A DNA stretch of 17,637 nt from an uncultured Catenibacterium sp. (lineage in GTDB: Bacteria; Bacillota_I; Bacilli_A; Erysipelotrichales; Coprobacillaceae): the NCBI GenBank assembly GCA_900764725.1, contig CAAFPB010000042.1, positions 1-17,637 on the forward strand, written 5' to 3'. Under the pieces are notes generated by a model. It was not told the DNA's origin. It made no database searches and saw only the letters and a list, made by a program, of their open reading frames with translations. Position 1 is the first letter of the stretch. Each line of letters starts with the position of its first letter. Of the stretch, positions 6,575-13,297 are shown one piece after another. The position numbers and the translations under genes were made by a program.

Positions 6575-8185
6575 TTAAGCTCTTTTTCTTCTAGTAAGAA
6601 TGATTCCAAAAGCTGCTGCTACAAACATTGCGATATAAGCTGCAAATGTAGTAGCATCACCAGTCTTTACTGGATCTTTCTTAGTAGTAGTTTCAGTTTT
6701 GTTTGTTGTATCTGTTGTGTCTGTCTTATCTGTTGTGTCTGTTGATGGTTTGTTTTCTGGAGTAGTAGGCTTTTCAGGTTCTACTGGAGTTGCATCTTTC
6801 ATATATGTAGCTGCCCAATTCCAGATATGAGTACCTGTTGCATCAGATGGGTTATTTCTTAAAGTATAGATCCAAGACCAGTGGTCATTGTATTTAACTG
6901 TTTCTTTAACACCATCTAAGTTATAATCTTCTTCAAATTTAAGTTTACCACAAGGTCTAGTTTCACCTAATGAGTCAACTTTTTCTTCTAAATCCACTGT
7001 ATCATATAATGATAATTTATATTTACCATCTTTAGTTTCACTAGTAGTGAAGCTTGAATTAAATTCCTGTTCTACTCTAGTAGTAGTTAATTCAGCACCA
7101 TCAGTTAAAATCTTGAATACTCTCTGTGAGCATGCTTCAGACTTAACACTTGAGTCTGTTTTACCCTGTACTAACCAGATAGCTGTCTTAGAATTCTTAA
7201 GGCTTGCTAATTCTTCATCAGTTGGAGTTTCTCCACCTCTAATACTAGCTAAGTCTAATGCTGGACAGTTGATCATAGCTGCTGAGAATAAGTCAGGATA
7301 TGCGATCAACATTCTAGTAGTCATATAACCACCAGCTGAACATCCACTTACTACAACCTTATTAGGGTTAATATTGTATTTCTTAATAACTTCTTCGATT
7401 TCTGTTTTAGCTTTTTCTAATAGATTATCTCTTTGCGCATAGTACCAAGTTGAAGGTGCCTGGAAACTCATTACATGAGCACCACCAAAGATATTCTGAG
7501 CTTCATCAGTAGCCCAAGCAACAGTACCTCTGTTTGCAAGCATCTGAGCTACGTTATTCTCTGTATTATAACCTTCTAAGTCACCTTCACCATTACCATG
7601 GAACCAAACAACTAACTTGTCTGAACCCTTTGTTTCATGGAACTGATAATTAATACCTTGAGATCCTTTAACTGAAGTAAACTTTGCTGTTTCTTCATCA
7701 ATCACAGTATTATCACAAGTGATATCTCCTGTAATATCTGCTAAATCTCTACCATCTACTGCAGTTGCTTTTAAAGCTTCATTCTGAGTAATAGTATAGT
7801 TAATCTTACCAGGGTAGTTTCTACCTTCTGATAACCAAGTTAAAGTAGCACCTTCTGATTCATTCATATAAAGTGTTACCTTACCACCTGCAACTTCTAC
7901 CTTTTCAATAGTACGATCAGCATCGCTATAAACTTTACCGTCATTTGAACCAATCTGTACATAGTTAGTTGCATGAACTGTATAAGTATCCTTGTCAGCA
8001 CCAGATACTCTTACATCATCACCGTAGTCAATTACGACTTTATTGACTACCTGCCCAGCATCAGTAATTTTACCATATAACTGAGCTACATAATTACCTG
8101 CTGCCTGAACAGGTACGACAAACAACATTGCAACCATCATTACAACACTTACAACAACTGAAAATACACGTTTCATTTTATTCAT
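6575..8185 (-). CDS. Exported, surface-anchored alpha/beta hydrolase (esterase/peptidase-like)
   Basis: A predicted extracellular serine hydrolase. From the chosen start (536 aa), residues 1-28 form a signal peptide (basic MNKMKRVF, hydrophobic stretch, cleavage after VQA). About 30-165 is a beta-rich domain resembling the Ig-like N-terminus of EstA-type esterases. The catalytic domain has WFHGNGEGD (oxyanion region, 194-202), the nucleophile elbow SGCSAGG with Ser283, a candidate Asp344 in VQGKTDSS and a candidate His435 in NDHWSW. A Thr/Asp/Lys-rich wall-spanning stretch (about 470-505) leads to VKTGD (506-510), a hydrophobic segment and a basic RRKRA end, a sortase-like anchor without the LP pair. 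An in-frame TTG at 8215 is rejected because AGGAGG lies inside that extension, 8 bases before the ATG at 8185. The substrate is unknown. Confidence 0.85.
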   Translation of the reverse strand: MNKMKRVFSVVVSVVMMVAMLFVVPVQAAGNYVAQLYGKITDAGQVVNKVVIDYGDDVRVSGADKDTYTVHATNYVQIGSNDGKVYSDADRTIEKVEVAGGKVTLYMNESEGATLTWLSEGRNYPGKINYTITQNEALKATAVDGRDLADITGDITCDNTVIDEETAKFTSVKGSQGINYQFHETKGSDKLVVWFHGNGEGDLEGYNTENNVAQMLANRGTVAWATDEAQNIFGGAHVMSFQAPSTWYYAQRDNLLEKAKTEIEEVIKKYNINPNKVVVSGCSAGGYMTTRMLIAYPDLFSAAMINCPALDLASIRGGETPTDEELASLKNSKTAIWLVQGKTDSSVKSEACSQRVFKILTDGAELTTTRVEQEFNSSFTTSETKDGKYKLSLYDTVDLEEKVDSLGETRPCGKLKFEEDYNLDGVKETVKYNDHWSWIYTLRNNPSDATGTHIWNWAATYMKDATPVEPEKPTTPENKPSTDTTDKTDTTDTTNKTETTTKKDPVKTGDATTFAAYIAMFVAAAFGIILTRRKRA

Positions 8186-8225
8186 GTCCATTTCCTCCTG
8201 TGACAAATATATCAAAAAGAGTATA

Positions 8226-8239
8226 TGAAAGCGATTGCA
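8226..8239. promoter_or_regulatory. cre-like (CcpA) site before the 536-aa hydrolase
   Basis: TGAAAGCGATTGCA matches the catabolite-responsive consensus TGWAANCGNTNWCA at every fixed position except one W. It lies between the predicted -10 and the start codon, where CcpA binding would act as a roadblock. A matching site occurs at the same place in the duplicated module at 10324. Confidence 0.5.
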
Positions 8240-8291
8240 TAAAACGTGTTTCGTTTTTGTTTTATAACCTTAATTTTTTCTAAAGAAAAAG

Positions 8292-8308
8292 AGTTCATAA
8301 AATGAACT
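8292..8308. repeat. Perfect 7-3-7 palindrome, candidate regulator operator
   Basis: AGTTCAT, AAA, ATGAACT is exact here. In the second copy (10390-10406) two bases of the right arm differ (GTGAATT). It lies upstream of the likely promoter, next to a second, fully conserved palindrome at 8275-8290. RpiR-type regulators bind inverted repeats, so both are operator candidates. Confidence 0.4.
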
Positions 8309-8348
8309 ATTTTTGTATATTATCTAAAATACGGTATATATTTTCGTA
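8307..8348 (-). pseudogene. 3' remnant of an RpiR-like regulator gene
   Basis: Thirteen codons plus a stop read YENIYRILDNIQK. This matches the last 13 residues of the intact regulator ending at 10405 (FENIYGILDNLQK) with three substitutions, and the stop is at the equivalent place. Homology ends at the left edge of the terminator that follows the upstream hydrolase (8357-8378). The rest of the gene is absent, so this is a deletion scar, not a functional gene. Confidence 0.85.
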
Positions 8349-8350
8349 AT

Positions 8351-8378
8351 TAATAAAGAGGCAGCTGTTGCTGCCTCT
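8351..8378 (-). terminator. Rho-independent terminator of the 632-aa hydrolase gene
   Basis: The perfect 9-bp stem AGAGGCAGC / GCTGCCTCT (8357-8365 and 8370-8378) with loop TGTT lies 5 bases after the stop codon. It is followed on the minus strand by TTATTAATT. Confidence 0.82.
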
Positions 8379-8383
8379 AATAA

Positions 8384-10282
8384 TTAACGTGCATATTTCT
8401 TGATTGTGATAAATGCGATAGCACTTAACATACTCATAATTGCAAATAATCCAAATACTGTTGTGTCACCTGTCTTAACTACTTTATCATCTTTCTTCTT
8501 ATCTTCTGATGTATCATTCTTCTTATCATCAGTTGTTTCGTTAGGTTTTACAGTAGGAGTTGATTCATTGTTTTCTGGTTTATTTGTATTATAATCTTTC
8601 TTATTTAATACAATTTCACCAGTATTCATATCTCTAGAATATTGACTAAAGAACTTCCACATTTCTGCAGCAGTTGGTTCATAGTTCCAATGACCATAAT
8701 CATCAATCGCATTTAATGAGATAGATACACCTTTATCATTTGTAAGAGTTCTATTCTTAATTGATAATGAACCAACATTTTCTACTGTTGTATATACATT
8801 ATTATCTACACCATAATAACCATCATCAATAAATTGAGTTGTCACTGGCATATTATTTAATCTCTGATAATACTGAATTGCAACCTGGATATTCACACCA
8901 CCTGTATTTGTCGCAACTGGTAGATAGTTGAAAACATCCTTTGTCCCAATAGCCATATAGACTGGCATATCATATTTATCCTGGTTCTTAGTAACGTAAT
9001 CATCTAAACCTTCTACAAACTCTGGATTAATACCTCCAGAATGAATACCTAATCCTGCAAATATTTCAGGATGAACTAAACCAATATGTAAAGAGTTTCT
9101 TGACCCTCTAGATAATCCTTCAATATAAATTCTAGATGTATCAATCTGTGGATACTTCTTCTTTAGTACTTCAAGCATAGTTAAAATATCATTCTTATCT
9201 GTTGAACTATCATCTTCAGTCATAGGATCAAAACTATAACCGCCAATTGTTTTACCCTGCCATTCAGGTTCTACTAACATGATATTGTTTTTAGCTGCTA
9301 CTTCTGTCCATCCTGATGTTTCAATCTGAGTTCTAGGATCATTTCCGTTACCATGAAGTAATAATACTAAAGGTACTGTCCCGTTTTCAGCCTTTAATGT
9401 TGCTTCAGTATTATATTCATACCATAAGCTGTCTTTACCATCATTATCTAAATCCTGTTTTACTACTTCTCTCTTTAATCCTACTTTATCAGCCATAAAG
9501 AAAGTAGTGTATTCATATGGTCTTTCCTTTGAATCAGGCATTGTATAGAAAGTACCAGTAATATTACCTAATCTACCATTTTTAGAGAATACATAATTCC
9601 ATGCATTATTGAATGATTCAGCTAAAGTTTCTGTACTTGAATTATAAACAACATTCTCAAACTTATTATTCTTGTTTGAATATACTTCAAGACTTCCTGC
9701 TGTTTCTTTCTTTTCTGCCTTGTTTGATGCAATATATGGATCCTTTACATCTGCTGCACTATTACCAATATAAGCTGGTACAGAATACTTAGGAGTTGCT
9801 CCCTTATGTCCACCATATGTCATAATACCAGATAACATCCAGTCTTTCTGAGATACATAGTTATTCACAAAGTCAGCACCATTACCTACACCAATCACTT
9901 TTGTATTGGTAGATGCAGTTACAAGCGAATCCATAATTGTAAGGAAGTTATCCTCTTCTTCTTTTGTATAACCATCTTCTCCAGGATTCACAATATATGC
10001 TGCAGTTGCATATTCCCTCAAATGATCCTTCATTCCTAAGTCTTCAAGAAGCTGATTTGCACCTAATTCATCTACTTCCTGATCAGGATAAATAATATAG
10101 GTTGGTTTAGATGTCACTGCTTTTGTATATTCATTCATAAGAGCTGACTGATCATATACATATACATTTTCCACCTTAGAAGGCTTCACTTCAGTCTCTA
10201 CTGCCTTTACAGCATGCATATTGCCTAAAACCATCCCTGTCACTACAAACGCCATACTACTTCTTCTTAATACTTTATTCAT
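8384..10282 (-). CDS. Exported, surface-anchored two-domain alpha/beta hydrolase
   Basis: A 632-aa predicted cell-surface esterase-like enzyme. The signal peptide is 1-27 (basic MNKVLRR, cleavage after VKA). The C-terminal catalytic domain (about 285-550) has LLLHGNGND (307-315), the elbow EGLSRGS with nucleophile Ser391, Asp449 in IGTKDV and His531 in DYGHWNYEP. The order and spacing match PHB-depolymerase/feruloyl-esterase-like enzymes. The N-terminal region (about 37-235) itself looks like a hydrolase domain whose elbow reads GVGNGADF, with Asn in place of Ser, followed by VPAYIGNSAADV; it is probably non-catalytic. A Lys/Asp/Thr-rich linker ends in VKTGD (602-606), a hydrophobic segment and KKYAR, as in the neighbouring hydrolase. 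GGGAGG precedes the ATG. Its regulators lie immediately upstream. The substrate is unknown. Confidence 0.85.
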   Translation of the reverse strand: MNKVLRRSSMAFVVTGMVLGNMHAVKAVETEVKPSKVENVYVYDQSALMNEYTKAVTSKPTYIIYPDQEVDELGANQLLEDLGMKDHLREYATAAYIVNPGEDGYTKEEEDNFLTIMDSLVTASTNTKVIGVGNGADFVNNYVSQKDWMLSGIMTYGGHKGATPKYSVPAYIGNSAADVKDPYIASNKAEKKETAGSLEVYSNKNNKFENVVYNSSTETLAESFNNAWNYVFSKNGRLGNITGTFYTMPDSKERPYEYTTFFMADKVGLKREVVKQDLDNDGKDSLWYEYNTEATLKAENGTVPLVLLLHGNGNDPRTQIETSGWTEVAAKNNIMLVEPEWQGKTIGGYSFDPMTEDDSSTDKNDILTMLEVLKKKYPQIDTSRIYIEGLSRGSRNSLHIGLVHPEIFAGLGIHSGGINPEFVEGLDDYVTKNQDKYDMPVYMAIGTKDVFNYLPVATNTGGVNIQVAIQYYQRLNNMPVTTQFIDDGYYGVDNNVYTTVENVGSLSIKNRTLTNDKGVSISLNAIDDYGHWNYEPTAAEMWKFFSQYSRDMNTGEIVLNKKDYNTNKPENNESTPTVKPNETTDDKKNDTSEDKKKDDKVVKTGDTTVFGLFAIMSMLSAIAFITIKKYAR

Positions 10283-10323
10283 TTCTAATTCCTCCCTAAA
10301 TCCAATATAACCAGGAAAGAAAA

Positions 10324-10337
10324 TGTAAGCGAATACA
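10324..10337. promoter_or_regulatory. cre-like (CcpA) site before the 632-aa hydrolase
   Basis: TGTAAGCGAATACA matches the cre consensus with one deviation (A for T at position 10). It occupies the same position in the duplicated module as the site at 8226. Confidence 0.48.
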
Positions 10338-10443
10338 AAAAATGATTATAGTTTTTATTTTATAACCTTAATTTTTTCTAAAGAAAAAGAGTTCATAAAG
10401 TGAATTACTTTTGTAAATTATCTAAAATACCGTATATATTTTC
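10324..10443. repeat. 120-bp duplicated promoter module, copy 2
   Basis: Counterpart of 8226-8345. Here the module is intact in context: it spans the last codons of the 231-aa regulator and the whole upstream region of the 632-aa hydrolase. The TTTTTC-TAAA-GAAAAA palindrome (10373-10388) is identical to copy 1. Confidence 0.9.
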
Positions 10444-11100
10444 AAAAATCATACAGAGATGATGTATTCTATCCGCAATACACTTCTCATTAATTTCTAT
10501 AAAGTTCTCATGTAATTCTTTTTTCTTAGCGACTTTACCAATATAAAGATGATCTATTCCTCTTTCTTCCAACGATTTCATCAAAGTAATATACTCATCA
10601 AAATAACCTAATTCAAATCCTAGATTAGAATGAAACAAAGATACAAAGAATACAAAATCATCTGTAGTCACATTAAGCTGTGATAACTGTTTAACAGAAT
10701 GTGACTGATACATCTGAAAATCTATAGGTAGTGTTGTATCTCTAAAGATCTGCTTATAGATAAGTAATGGTGCGATAGAACTTTCATCACCTAATACTAC
10801 TATTCTTTTCTTACCTTCTAACTTACTCCATAACTCTTCATCACTCATACATGAACGATAAAATGGTCTTGTTGTGACTTCATAATAGATCTGATATTGT
10901 ACAGCCGTGAAGTTCTTATAACCTAAATCAATAGAATAACGTCTCAATGTTGACTTAGAAATATCAAGTTCTTCTAGTATATCATTCACTTTATATTCAA
11001 TAATAGAATGACGATTTTCTAATAAGTAATGCGTAATAAGATAAGTATATCCTTCTCTATCTGTTGTACTCTCTAACATATTCAACTGTTCTAGTATCAT
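10405..11100 (-). CDS. RpiR-like transcriptional regulator, second of pair
   Basis: A 231-aa predicted DNA-binding protein. Residues 37-65 (KVNDILEELDISKSTLRRYS... then LGYKNF) fit the RpiR-type helix-turn-helix, where a Ser-x-Ser-Thr-Leu-x-Arg recognition helix is followed by LGY. Residues about 97-220 begin with RIVVLGDESS (99-108), the position of a SIS sugar-phosphate-binding domain, but the usual GxGxS glycine pattern is degenerate. The gene overlaps the preceding regulator by ATGA (start 11098-11100, stop 11097-11099), which implies translational coupling. It ends 122 bases before the 632-aa hydrolase, the likely target. A remnant of a near-identical C-terminus lies before the other hydrolase. 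The effector is unknown. Confidence 0.72.
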   Translation of the reverse strand: MILEQLNMLESTTDREGYTYLITHYLLENRHSIIEYKVNDILEELDISKSTLRRYSIDLGYKNFTAVQYQIYYEVTTRPFYRSCMSDEELWSKLEGKKRIVVLGDESSIAPLLIYKQIFRDTTLPIDFQMYQSHSVKQLSQLNVTTDDFVFFVSLFHSNLGFELGYFDEYITLMKSLEERGIDHLYIGKVAKKKELHENFIEINEKCIADRIHHLCMIFENIYGILDNLQK

Positions 11101-11846
11101 AAGTATTTCTCCGCATAATAGTAAGTAATCTTCTGTATATAATAATCTAGAATCATATTCTCTAATACTTCATCTAATCCTTGAGGAATTGTAAGTCCAT
11201 AAGCATCCTGTAAATAATCATAATGTCCTATGGTAATCATCTTAGGATTAATCTCTTTTAATTTATTGAGTAACCAAGGATTTAAGTCTACTATTCTTCC
11301 TTCCATACTGAGTAACATGACACAATCATCCTTCTCAGGTGTAAAGAAGTTTGTCTTATAGATACTGTCTTTTAAAACAAGTTTGTTCATCACATAGAAA
11401 TCTATCTGCATTCTAGAAAAATAGCTAGCCATTTCATCAGAGCCAATAAGTATTATCCTTTTACTATTATGAATCATCTCACATACTTCTTCTACCCATG
11501 ACATATCTATAAGTCTTTCATAGTCTTCTGATTTAAGAAAACCAGAGAATAACTTATGAAGCATCTCATAATCTTTTTCATTGACTCTATTTTGTATCTG
11601 TACATAACGAATACGTAAATGACTAGAGAATAATGCTTTAAAGATCATATACTTGTTGTAACCATAAATACGAAAAAATCTATTTAAGCTAGAAGTAGAG
11701 ACAAAGCATCTGTCTGCAAGTTCATTGATTGTTAGATAATCTAATTCATGTCCATTCTCTAGTAATCCTAAGGCAATCTGGTAATTGATATCACGTACTT
11801 CTGGGTTATTAATAAATAAAAATAAGGCATTAAAAAAACAATTCAT
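11097..11846 (-). CDS. RpiR-like transcriptional regulator, first of pair
   Basis: From the chosen start, 249 aa. The HTH at about 38-70 reads TINELADRCFVSTSSLNRFF then IYGYNKY, a clear RpiR pattern. A second domain begins at KRIILIGSDEMAS (129-141), in the SIS position but again without the canonical Gly-rich Ser/Thr motif, so sugar-phosphate binding may be altered. An ATG at 11873 is in frame, but GAGGGAG lies inside that extension just upstream of the ATG at 11846, which is therefore the start. A TGGTATGAT extended -10-like sequence reads on the minus strand near 11866-11874. The gene is translationally coupled to the next regulator, so the two may act as partners on the hydrolase promoters. 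Confidence 0.75.
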   Translation of the reverse strand: MNCFFNALFLFINNPEVRDINYQIALGLLENGHELDYLTINELADRCFVSTSSLNRFFRIYGYNKYMIFKALFSSHLRIRYVQIQNRVNEKDYEMLHKLFSGFLKSEDYERLIDMSWVEEVCEMIHNSKRIILIGSDEMASYFSRMQIDFYVMNKLVLKDSIYKTNFFTPEKDDCVMLLSMEGRIVDLNPWLLNKLKEINPKMITIGHYDYLQDAYGLTIPQGLDEVLENMILDYYIQKITYYYAEKYL

Positions 11847-11916
11847 CGTATCACTCCCTCGTATAGTTATCATACCATGAATTGTTTTTATACTTTATTT
11901 TTTTCAAATTCATGTT

Positions 11917-11947
11917 TAAAAAAAGACACTCTTAATCAAGAATGTCT
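11917..11947 (-). terminator. Rho-independent terminator of the RecJ-like gene
   Basis: The stem AGACACTCTT (11924-11933), loop AATC, AAGAATGTCT (11938-11947) has one mismatch. On the minus strand it is followed by seven T. The gene's stop codon (11932-11934) lies within the hairpin. Confidence 0.82.
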
Positions 11948-13158
11948 ACCTGCACTGCATTAATTGTCATAAGACTTGTAAAGTCATTGATTGCAAGTTT
12001 ACCTACAACCTTTACTTTCTGTCCCTGTTTAAATTGATTAATTTTATAGTTTGGATTATAGATGATTGTATCAATACCACCTACATTAGGAATAAAGAAG
12101 CTTAACTTGATATGATCAAAATAATCTTTTACAGGTGCTTCATGAATAACTAAACCTTCAATAGAGATATAAGTCTTTTCCTGTCCATTTCCAAATGGTG
12201 ATAATACTTGTAAGTATTCTTCTATATTAGTTTTAGATAAGTCTGAGATTTCTAATGGAATCACATCTCTTACTTTATCATCATCATAGAATTCATCACT
12301 AATAAAGTATCCTGCATTGATTTCATCCGCAATCGGTGCAACTTGACGGAACTTGCCAGTACCAGGACAACCATAGATTAAATACTTAACCATCTTCTTC
12401 GCATTATTTAAAGAACTTAAGTAATTAGCCATCTTATTTGTGATAGAACCAGACATAACACTTTCATTATATGTCTTCTTAAATTCTCTTTGACGCATAT
12501 TGTTTTTCTGTCTTGTCTTAGGTGTTAACGCAACAAACTCAATCGCATCAAAACGACAATCATTTAATAACCCTAAAGTCTTCTTTAAATGATAACGATT
12601 AGAATTACGTAGAGGAACACCTTCAGACTGAATACCAATACCTGCAAGAGATGCTAAATACTGATTCTCTTTACCTAATAATGTATTAATAAGCTGTAAT
12701 ACAAGTAAGCTCTGTGCTACATCTTCATCCTTATAGTTACCACCAGGTACTAATGGATATACATCATTTCCATCTCTTACTTCTAATTGATCTCCTAAGA
12801 TAATATGAAGACCAGGACCAAAATCATCCTGAGGACCATCAAAGAATTCAAAAGCTGATTTTCCTTTAGCCATTAATACACCTAGGAAAATCATTGCACT
12901 TTCTAATAAATGGTGTAGTTCTGTACTCATAATACAAATATGAATCTTGGACTTAGAAGCACATGCTTCTTTAATCAAATTCAATACTGTTTCACCATTC
13001 TCTAAATCTGTAAAGTTATAATAGAATGGTGTGTTGAGTGCTTCATAATCTTCTTTTGTGAAGCCTCTATGTTCTACATATTTCGCAATAATAGGATTCA
13101 CTTCATATGAATCCATGATTTCTTTAGTATGAGATAATTCAACTTCGTGAAATATCAT
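11932..13158 (-). CDS. RecJ-like protein with replaced catalytic motifs
   Basis: A 408-aa protein that follows the layout of the single-strand exonuclease RecJ but is shorter (RecJ is usually 550 aa or more). IAKYVEHRGFTKEDYEALNTP (24-44) matches the RecJ N-terminus. KIHICIMSTELHHLLESA (71-88) stands where the metal-binding DYDVDG motif belongs. YLASLAGIGIQSEGVPL (167-183) stands where LDLVALGTIADVVPL belongs, with the Asp lost. QVLSPFGNGQE (317-327) opens the OB-like domain, which continues to the C-terminus. No DHH triplet is present. The metal ligands are therefore missing and nuclease activity is unlikely. AGGGGAG precedes the ATG, and a perfect TATAAT lies upstream. Homology is inferred from motif order; a binding or scaffold role is speculation. 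Confidence 0.68.
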   Translation of the reverse strand: MIFHEVELSHTKEIMDSYEVNPIIAKYVEHRGFTKEDYEALNTPFYYNFTDLENGETVLNLIKEACASKSKIHICIMSTELHHLLESAMIFLGVLMAKGKSAFEFFDGPQDDFGPGLHIILGDQLEVRDGNDVYPLVPGGNYKDEDVAQSLLVLQLINTLLGKENQYLASLAGIGIQSEGVPLRNSNRYHLKKTLGLLNDCRFDAIEFVALTPKTRQKNNMRQREFKKTYNESVMSGSITNKMANYLSSLNNAKKMVKYLIYGCPGTGKFRQVAPIADEINAGYFISDEFYDDDKVRDVIPLEISDLSKTNIEEYLQVLSPFGNGQEKTYISIEGLVIHEAPVKDYFDHIKLSFFIPNVGGIDTIIYNPNYKINQFKQGQKVKVVGKLAINDFTSLMTINAVQVDILD

Positions 13159-13184
13159 TTTTTCACTCCCCTCTTTCCAAAATA

Positions 13185-13190
13185 ATTATA
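13185..13190 (-). promoter_or_regulatory. Likely -10 box of the RecJ-like gene
   Basis: A perfect TATAAT reads on the minus strand 27 bases before the start codon. A 17-base spacer leads to a T-rich stretch in place of a good -35 box. Confidence 0.4.
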
Positions 13191-13297
13191 ACGAAAGGTT
13201 CTCTAAAAAAAAAGTGTTACTTTCATTTACTCATTTTGAAACTTCTCTACACCTTTAATTTGAATATGATAGACTATAGTCATGAGGAGGTGTTTTC

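Larger units (their letters stand above)
8226..8345. repeat. 120-bp duplicated promoter module, copy 1
   Basis: Aligns without gaps to 10324-10443 with 105 of 120 bases identical by hand count, including 42 consecutive identical bases (8260-8301). It contains the cre-like site, the likely promoter (minus strand GGTTATAAAA, + strand near 8260-8268), the palindrome TTTTTC-TAAA-GAAAAA (8275-8290), the 7-3-7 palindrome AGTTCAT-AAA-ATGAACT (8292-8308) and the tail of a regulator gene. Confidence 0.9.

Noticed and set aside
6680..6790. Repetitive ACAGA/TGTTGT-like tract in the 536-aa hydrolase
   Set aside because: It encodes the Thr/Asp-rich wall linker; repetition follows from codon bias in a low-complexity region, and it is not a CRISPR or tandem-repeat locus.
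12340..12375. Walker A-like GCPGTGKF in the RecJ-like protein
   Set aside because: The final Ser/Thr is missing, there is no Walker B or other ATPase motif, and the segment falls in a RecJ-like context. A chance resemblance is more likely.
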